DNA from: Mycolicibacterium aromaticivorans JS19b1 = JCM 16368
GTDB lineage: Bacteria; Actinomycetota; Actinomycetes; Mycobacteriales; Mycobacteriaceae
Direction of reading: 5' to 3'
Assembly (NCBI RefSeq): GCF_000559085.1
Contig: NZ_JALN02000001.1
Coordinates: 4,898,001 to 4,962,000, forward strand
DNA: 64,000 nt
In this document: positions 58,689-64,000 of the stretch, piece by piece
How positions within the stretch are numbered: position 1 is the stretch's first letter
How the letters are laid out: every line of letters starts with the position of its first letter
The notes under the pieces: generated by a model
Told to the model about the DNA's origin: nothing
The model's database searches: none
The model's input: the letters and a program-made list of their open reading frames with translations, nothing else
Made by a program: the position numbers and the translations under genes

Positions 58689-60494
58689 TCACTCGAGTTG
58701 TTCCGAAAGATCCAGCCAGCGCGCCTCGGCCGCGGCGACTTCGTTTTCTAGTGCGCGCAATTCCGTTGTCAAACGGCCGATTTCGACGTGGTCGGACTGA
58801 TCGTGCGCGGCCAGCTCGGCATGCATCGCGGTGATGCGGCCGTCGAGTTTGGCCAACGACCGCTCGATCGACGTGATCTCTTTCTGCACACTGCGTAATT
58901 CGGCGCCCGACAGCGCTGCGGACGACGGTGCGGAGCCGGATCGGGTGGGGGAGCCAGGCGTCGCGGCGGCGGGTTGCGCCTTCGCCAGCCGCAGGTACTC
59001 GTCCACGCCGCCCGGAAGGTGGCGTAGCCGCCCGCCGAGGATCGCGTACTGCTGATCGGTGACGCGCTCGAGCAGGTAGCGGTCGTGGGATACGACGATC
59101 AGGGTGCCAGGCCAGGAGTCCAGCAGATCCTCGGTGGCCGCCAACATATCGGTGTCGACATCGTTGGTGGGCTCGTCGAGGATCAGCACGTTCGGCTCCG
59201 ACAAGATCGTGAGCAACAGCTGGAGTCGACGTCGTTGGCCGCCGGACAGTTCCCCGACTCGCGCGGACAGGTGTTCGCGGCGGAAGCCGAGCCGTTCCAG
59301 CAGCTGAGCCGGTGTGACGTCCTTGCCGTCGACAGAGAAGTCGGTCTGCAGCTGGGCGAGAACCTCGCGGACCATATCGCCCTCGAACTCGGCGAGAATG
59401 CCTGCCTGCTGGTCGAGCATCGCGAGTTTGACGGTCTTGCCGCGCTTGACCCTGCCGCTGTCGGGTGTGACCGTGCCCGCGATCAGGCCCAGCAGCGTCG
59501 ACTTGCCTGCACCGTTAGCGCCGAGGATCCCGGTGCGCTCGCCGGGCGCGATCCGCCACTCGATGTCGCGCAGCACCTGTCGGCCGTCGTAGGTCACGCC
59601 GACGTCGAGGAGGTCGACGACTTCTTTACCCAGCCGGGCGGTCGCCAGTTTGGCGAGTTCGATCGGGTTGCGCAGTGGCGGCACGTCTTCGATCAGCTGG
59701 TTGGCGGCCTCGATGCGGAACTTCGGTTTGGACGTCCGCGCGGGCGCACCGCGCCGCAACCAGGCCAGCTCCTTCTTCATCAGGTTCTGGCGCTTGGCTT
59801 CCACTGTCGCGGCCTGCCGGTCCCGTTCGACCCGCTGCAGAATGTAGGCGGCGTAGCCGCCGTCGAACGGTTCGATCACACTGCCGTTGGGGCCGGAATG
59901 AACCTCCCACGTGGTCAGGGCAACCTCGTCGAGGAACCACCGATCGTGGGTCACGACGAGCAGCCCGCCGCCGGTGCGGGCCCACCGCGTCTTGAGGTGC
60001 CCGGCGAGCCAGGTGATGCCCTCGACATCGAGATGGTTGGTGGGCTCGTCGAGTGCGATCACATCCCAGTCGCCCATCAGCAGCCGGGCCAGCTGGACAC
60101 GGCGGCGCTGACCGCCGGACAGCGTCGACACCAGCGCATCCCACGCGATATCCGCGACCAGGCCACCGACGACATCGCGGACCTTGGGGTCACCGGCCCA
60201 CTCGTGATCAGCCAGATCGCCGACCAGAACGTGCCCCACGGTGCTGGCACCGTCCAACGTGTCGGATTGGTCGAGTGCGCCCACGCGGATGCCCGTGCGA
60301 CGGGTCACCCGTCCTGAATTCGGTGTCAGTTGCCCGGTCAGCATGCTCAACAGGCTCGATTTGCCGTCGCCGTTGCGGCCCACGATGCCGATGCGGTCGC
60401 CTTCGTTGACTCCGACGGTCACGGAGTCGAAGACCACCTGGGTCGGGAATTGCAGGTGCAGGGCTTCAGCTCCGAGCAGGTGTGCCACTGGCAT
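58689..60494 (-). CDS. ABC-F family ATPase (Uup/EttA type)
   Basis: 601 residues with two ABC domains and no membrane segment. Walker A GRNGDGKSS and GANGAGKST; signatures LSGGQRRRVQLARLLMGDWDVIALDEPTNHLD and LSGGQRRRLQLLLTILSEPNVLILDEPTNDVD; inter-domain linker with RRGAPARTSKPKFRIEAA. The C-terminal coiled coil (about 520-600) is like that of Uup. ABC-F proteins act on ribosomes (translation control or antibiotic protection). Start ATG 60494 (MPVAHLLGAEALHL); earlier in-frame codons give no homology. Convergent with argH, 1 bp apart. Confidence 0.93.
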   Translation of the reverse strand: MPVAHLLGAEALHLQFPTQVVFDSVTVGVNEGDRIGIVGRNGDGKSSLLSMLTGQLTPNSGRVTRRTGIRVGALDQSDTLDGASTVGHVLVGDLADHEWAGDPKVRDVVGGLVADIAWDALVSTLSGGQRRRVQLARLLMGDWDVIALDEPTNHLDVEGITWLAGHLKTRWARTGGGLLVVTHDRWFLDEVALTTWEVHSGPNGSVIEPFDGGYAAYILQRVERDRQAATVEAKRQNLMKKELAWLRRGAPARTSKPKFRIEAANQLIEDVPPLRNPIELAKLATARLGKEVVDLLDVGVTYDGRQVLRDIEWRIAPGERTGILGANGAGKSTLLGLIAGTVTPDSGRVKRGKTVKLAMLDQQAGILAEFEGDMVREVLAQLQTDFSVDGKDVTPAQLLERLGFRREHLSARVGELSGGQRRRLQLLLTILSEPNVLILDEPTNDVDTDMLAATEDLLDSWPGTLIVVSHDRYLLERVTDQQYAILGGRLRHLPGGVDEYLRLAKAQPAAATPGSPTRSGSAPSSAALSGAELRSVQKEITSIERSLAKLDGRITAMHAELAAHDQSDHVEIGRLTTELRALENEVAAAEARWLDLSEQLE

Positions 60495-60617
60495 GAGGCT
60501 ACTGGGGAGAACCCAAAGCGACGGGACGCGGATCGGCCTTATGCCATGATGTGCTGGCTGTCGGGGCCTCAAGCAGCAGCGACGTGGGACACACACGTTA
60601 AACAGGGGAGAACACCC

Positions 60618-63608
60618 GTGGATCTGAATCTGTCGGCGGTAACCAGGCCTGTGGAGCGCCTGATGGCGACGGCACAGAACGGTTTCGAGGTACTGCGGCT
60701 GGGGGGTTTGGAAACGGGGGCGGTGCCCTCACCGTTCCAGATCGTCGAGAGCAAGCCGATGTACAAGCTTCGGCGCTACTTCCCGCCGGACAGCAGGCCC
60801 GGCCAGCGGCCCGCGGGTCCGCCGGTGCTCATGGTCCACCCGATGATGATGTCGGCGAACATGTGGGACGTCACCCGGGAGGACGGCGCCGTCGGCATCC
60901 TGCACGAGGCGGGCATCGACCCGTGGGTGATCGACTTCGGCTCACCCGACGAGGTCGAGGGTGGCATGGAACGCAACCTCACCGACCACATCGTCGCGCT
61001 CAACGAGGCCATTGACACCGTCAGGGACACCACCGGCCAGAGCGTCCATCTCGCCGGCTATTCGCAGGGCGGCATGTTCTGCTACCAGACCGCGGCCTAC
61101 CGGCGGACGAAGGACATCGCCAGCATCATCGCGTTCGGCTCGCCGGTGGACACGCTGGCCGCGCTGCCGATGGGCATCCCGCCCAACATCGGTGCGGTGG
61201 CCGCGGACTTCATGGCCGACCACGTGTTCAATCGCATTGACGTCCCGGGATGGTTGGCCCGCACCGGTTTTCAGATGCTCGACCCCCTCAAGACCGCGAA
61301 AGCGCGCCTCGACTTCCTGCTCCAGCTGCACGACCGCGACGCCCTGCTGCCGCGCGAACAGCAGCGGCGCTTCCTGGATTCCGAAGGCTGGATCGCCTGG
61401 TCCGGACCCGCGGTCTCCGAGCTGCTCAAGCAGTTCATCTCGCACAACCGGATGATGTCGGGCGGGTTCAACATCAACGGCCAGCTGGTGACGTTGTCCG
61501 ATATCACCTGCCCGGTGCTGGCTTTCGTCGGCGAGGTCGACGACATCGGTCAGCCCGCCTCGGTGCGAGGCATCAAGCGCGCCGCCCCCGGCGCCGACGT
61601 CTATGAGGTGATGATTCGGGCCGGACACTTCGGTCTGGTTGTCGGATCCAAGGCGGCGACGGCGACGTGGCCGACGGTGGCGGACTGGGTGCGCTGGCTC
61701 GCCGGGCAGGATTCCCGCCCCGCCGCCATCGCGCCCATGCAGGACAGCGACGCCGAGCCGGACGAGTCCGGGGTGGCCCTGTCCGCGCGACTGATGCACG
61801 GCGTTGCCGAGGCGTCGGAGGTCGCCTGGTCGCTGGCGCGCGGTGCGGCCGGGGCGGTGGTGAACACCAGGAAGTCGATGCGCACGCTCGCGGTGGAGAC
61901 CGCGCGCACGCTGCCGCGACTGACCCGGCTGGGGCAGATCAACGACCACACCAGAATCTCGCTGGGCCGCATCATCGACGAGCAGGCCGACGGCGCCCCC
62001 AACGGCGAGTTCCTGTTGTACGACGGGCGGGTGCACACCTACGAGGCGGTGAACCGACGGATCAACAACGTTGTCCGCGGCCTGATCTCGGTTGGCGTGC
62101 GTCAGGGCGTACGGGTTGGTGTGCTCATGGACACCCGGCCGTCGGCATTGGTGGCGATCGCTGCGTTGTCCCGCCTAGGTGCAGTCGCGGTGCTGATGCC
62201 TCCCGACGCCGACCTCGCCGAAGCGATCCGAATCGGTGGCGTCAGCGAGGTCATCACCGACCCGGGCAACCTCGACGCGGCCCGCCAACTCCCGGTCCAG
62301 GTGCTGGTTCTCGGTGGCGGCGAGACCCGCGACCTGAACCTGCCCGGCGACAGCAATGTCGTCGACATGGAGAAGATCGATCCGGACGCCGTTGCTTTGC
62401 CGGGCTGGTACCGGGCCAACCCGGGCTTCGCGCGGGATCTGGCGTTCGTCGCGTTCAACACGGTCGGCGGAGCGTTGGTGCCCAAGCAGATCACCAACTA
62501 CCGCTGGGCGTTGTCCGCGTTCGGCACCGCCTCGGCCGCGGCGCTGGGCCGCGGTGACACCGTGTACTGCCTGACTCCGCTGCATCATCAGTCCGGGTTG
62601 CTGGTCAGCCTCGGCGGCGCGGTGGTCGGCGGCACCCGCATCGCGTTGTCGCGCGGGCTGCACCCGGACCGCTTCCTCACCGAGATCCGGCAGTACGGCG
62701 TCACCGTCGTCTCCTACACCTGGACGATGCTGCGCAGCGTTGTCGACGACCCGGATTTCCGGTTGCGCGGCAATCATCCGGTACGGCTGTTCATCGGCTC
62801 GGGCATGCCGCCGGGACTCTGGCAGCGGACCGTCGACGCCTTCAGCCCGGCCAACGTGGTCGAGTTCTTCGCCACCACCGACGGACAGGCCGTGCTGGCC
62901 AACGTGGCCGGCGCCAAGATCGGCAGCAAGGGCCGTCCGCTGCCCGGTGGCGGCCAGGTCGAGTTGGCTGCCTACGACGCCGAGGACGACCTGATCCTCG
63001 AAGACGACCGTGGGTTTGTCACAGTCGCCGAGCCCAACGAGGTCGGCGTGCTGCTGGCCCGGCCGTGGGGGCCGATCGATCCGACCGCATCGGTCAAGCG
63101 CGGCGTGTTCGCGCCGGGGGACACCTGGATCTCCACCGAGTACGTGTTCCGGCGCGACGCCGACGGCGATTTCTGGCTGCTGGGCAACCGCCCGCTGCTG
63201 ATCCGCACCGAACGCGGCGTCGTGTTTCCCGAATCGGTCACCGACGCCGTCGGCCGGATCAATGCCGTCGACCTGGCCGCCACCTACAGCGTCGAGGGGG
63301 CCGACGGAGTCGTCGCTGTCACCGCGATCACGCTGCGCGACGGCATGGCGGTGACCACTGCGGACCTGACCGACGCATTCGCGTCGATGCCGGTGGGTCT
63401 GGCGCCCGACGTGGTGCACGTGGTGCCGGAGATGCCGCTGAGCGCTACGTTCCGGCCGACGGTGTCGGCGTTGCGCGCCGACGGGATACCGAAGGCATCT
63501 CGTAACGCCTGGCATTTGGAGCCCGATACGGGGAAGTACAAGCGTTTGACGGCTGCGGCACGCGCTCAGCTTTGCGGTACCGATGACTCGAGCGGTGCCG
63601 AGAACTGA
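60618..63608 (+). CDS. Alpha/beta hydrolase - acyl-CoA synthetase-like fusion (Rv1683-like)
   Basis: 996 residues from GTG 60618, with GGGGAG upstream. Residues about 1-370 form an alpha/beta hydrolase like PHA synthase/depolymerase proteins (VLMVHPMMMSANMWDV; nucleophile elbow in LAGYSQGGMFCY; acid in FVGEVDDIGQP; His in RAGHFGLVVGS). Residues about 450-980 are an AMP-binding acyl-CoA synthetase module (EFLLYDGRVHTYEAVNRR, LTPLHHQSGLLVSLGGAVVGG, FFATTDGQAVLANV). The usual P-loop-like motif after the Y/F-N-T segment is degenerate (FNTVGGALVPKQITNY), so adenylation activity is uncertain. Matches Rv1683, linked to triacylglycerol metabolism. Confidence 0.92.
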   Translation: MDLNLSAVTRPVERLMATAQNGFEVLRLGGLETGAVPSPFQIVESKPMYKLRRYFPPDSRPGQRPAGPPVLMVHPMMMSANMWDVTREDGAVGILHEAGIDPWVIDFGSPDEVEGGMERNLTDHIVALNEAIDTVRDTTGQSVHLAGYSQGGMFCYQTAAYRRTKDIASIIAFGSPVDTLAALPMGIPPNIGAVAADFMADHVFNRIDVPGWLARTGFQMLDPLKTAKARLDFLLQLHDRDALLPREQQRRFLDSEGWIAWSGPAVSELLKQFISHNRMMSGGFNINGQLVTLSDITCPVLAFVGEVDDIGQPASVRGIKRAAPGADVYEVMIRAGHFGLVVGSKAATATWPTVADWVRWLAGQDSRPAAIAPMQDSDAEPDESGVALSARLMHGVAEASEVAWSLARGAAGAVVNTRKSMRTLAVETARTLPRLTRLGQINDHTRISLGRIIDEQADGAPNGEFLLYDGRVHTYEAVNRRINNVVRGLISVGVRQGVRVGVLMDTRPSALVAIAALSRLGAVAVLMPPDADLAEAIRIGGVSEVITDPGNLDAARQLPVQVLVLGGGETRDLNLPGDSNVVDMEKIDPDAVALPGWYRANPGFARDLAFVAFNTVGGALVPKQITNYRWALSAFGTASAAALGRGDTVYCLTPLHHQSGLLVSLGGAVVGGTRIALSRGLHPDRFLTEIRQYGVTVVSYTWTMLRSVVDDPDFRLRGNHPVRLFIGSGMPPGLWQRTVDAFSPANVVEFFATTDGQAVLANVAGAKIGSKGRPLPGGGQVELAAYDAEDDLILEDDRGFVTVAEPNEVGVLLARPWGPIDPTASVKRGVFAPGDTWISTEYVFRRDADGDFWLLGNRPLLIRTERGVVFPESVTDAVGRINAVDLAATYSVEGADGVVAVTAITLRDGMAVTTADLTDAFASMPVGLAPDVVHVVPEMPLSATFRPTVSALRADGIPKASRNAWHLEPDTGKYKRLTAAARAQLCGTDDSSGAEN

Positions 63609-63679
63609 GCTTCTGCCCAGGTCGCGCGGCGCTGTTAGGCTCGCCGATAACCGCAGATCGCCACGCGTCGGAGGAATGC

Positions 63680-64000
63680 ATGACAACCCAGACCGCTTCA
63701 CGTCACTGGCGTCGCGCCGTCCGCGGCACGGCGATCGGTGCCCTGGCCGCTGGGCTGCTGGTCGGCATCGGTACGCAACAGGCGCTGGCTGATCCGAGCA
63801 CCGCGCCGGCGAATCCGACGGCCCCGGCGACAGCGGATGCCAATGGCGTCCCGCAGTTTCAGAGCGCCGACCAGCTGCTGCAGTTCATCGACCAGAACTA
63901 CGACCAGGGCGCCGGCGGCGGCCAGCTGTCCAACCTGATCAAGTCGGTGATGAAACTCCGTGCACAGGGCATCAAGCCGTCGAGGACGAATATCGCCGAG
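63680..64000 (+). CDS. Secreted protein, 3' truncated by window edge
   Basis: ATG 63680 follows GGAGGA. The product has a signal peptide (RRAVRGTAIGALAAGLLVGIGTQQALA, cleavage likely after ALA), then a Pro/Ala/Thr-rich linker and the start of a small helical domain (QFQSADQLLQFIDQNYDQGAGGGQLSNLIKSVMKLRAQG). 107 residues are visible and the frame remains open. Family not recognised. TTAGGCT at 63634-63640 may be its -10. Confidence 0.8.
   Translation, partial: MTTQTASRHWRRAVRGTAIGALAAGLLVGIGTQQALADPSTAPANPTAPATADANGVPQFQSADQLLQFIDQNYDQGAGGGQLSNLIKSVMKLRAQGIKPSRTNIAE

Overview
The window is chromosomal DNA from a high-GC actinobacterium, almost certainly a Mycobacterium/Mycolicibacterium. This rests on the protein content (two-domain LysX, LpqH-type lipoprotein, MmpS/MmpL pair, Rv1636-type universal stress protein) and on gene order. 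The backbone runs parallel to the M. tuberculosis stretch uvrB (Rv1633) - Rv1634 - Rv1635c - Rv1636 - Rv1637c - uvrA - Rv1638A - Rv1639c - lysX - infC-rpmI-rplT-tsnR - Rv1645c - Rv1647 - Rv1648 - pheST - argCJBDFRGH, then jumps to an Rv1683-like gene where M. tuberculosis has its pks cluster. Locus names are recalled from knowledge of that genome, not searched.

Layout. 1-3.9 kb: 3' part of uvrB, an MFS exporter behind a MerR-type promoter, and an MgtC protein. 3.95-12.2 kb: a tRNA-Cys, a tiny Cys-rich protein, a secreted 1156-residue Pro/Gly repeat protein, an alpha/beta hydrolase, a GT-C mannosyltransferase, a cAMP-binding-type stress protein and a CorA channel. 12.2-18.1 kb: a dispanin/DUF2752 pair, an LpqH-like lipoprotein, and a MarR regulator divergent from an mmpS-mmpL-membrane protein operon. 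18.1-28.7 kb: a 10.5-kb integrated element. 28.6-40.8 kb: metallo-beta-lactamase-fold hydrolase, uvrA, SDR, hydrolase, lysX, and the infC-rpmI-rplT-tsnR translation operon. 40.8-50.2 kb: acyl-CoA dehydrogenase, MpaB-type oxygenase, adenylate cyclase, rhomboid-like protein, FMN glutamate-synthase-like protein, pheST. 50.3-58.7 kb: the complete argCJBDFRGH operon, with an ArgR box over the argC start. 58.7-64 kb: an ABC-F ATPase, a hydrolase/acyl-CoA synthetase fusion and the start of a secreted protein.

The element is the most interesting part. A large serine integrase, a chain of tiny overlapping ORFs (one DUF6011-like zinc finger), a RepA/primase-type ATPase, a scaffold-like protein, a HK97-type major capsid protein and three tandem paralogues of an uncharacterised CxCGVYF family are packed with 4-bp start/stop overlaps. 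I recognise no portal, large terminase, prohead protease, tail or lysis gene. It resembles M. tuberculosis phiRv1 in plan and is best read as a capsid-encoding phage satellite or a reduced prophage. It sits inside the 3' end of the Rv1637c-like gene: a 61-codon C-terminal remnant lies at its left end and an intact, apparently chimeric gene at its right end. Its non-coding gaps carry several long inverted repeats and short direct repeats that the gene list does not explain.

The mycobacterial style of tightly overlapping (ATGA/GTGA/TTGA) and leaderless genes recurs throughout. Non-canonical starts are inferred for infC (ATC) and an SDR gene (CTG).
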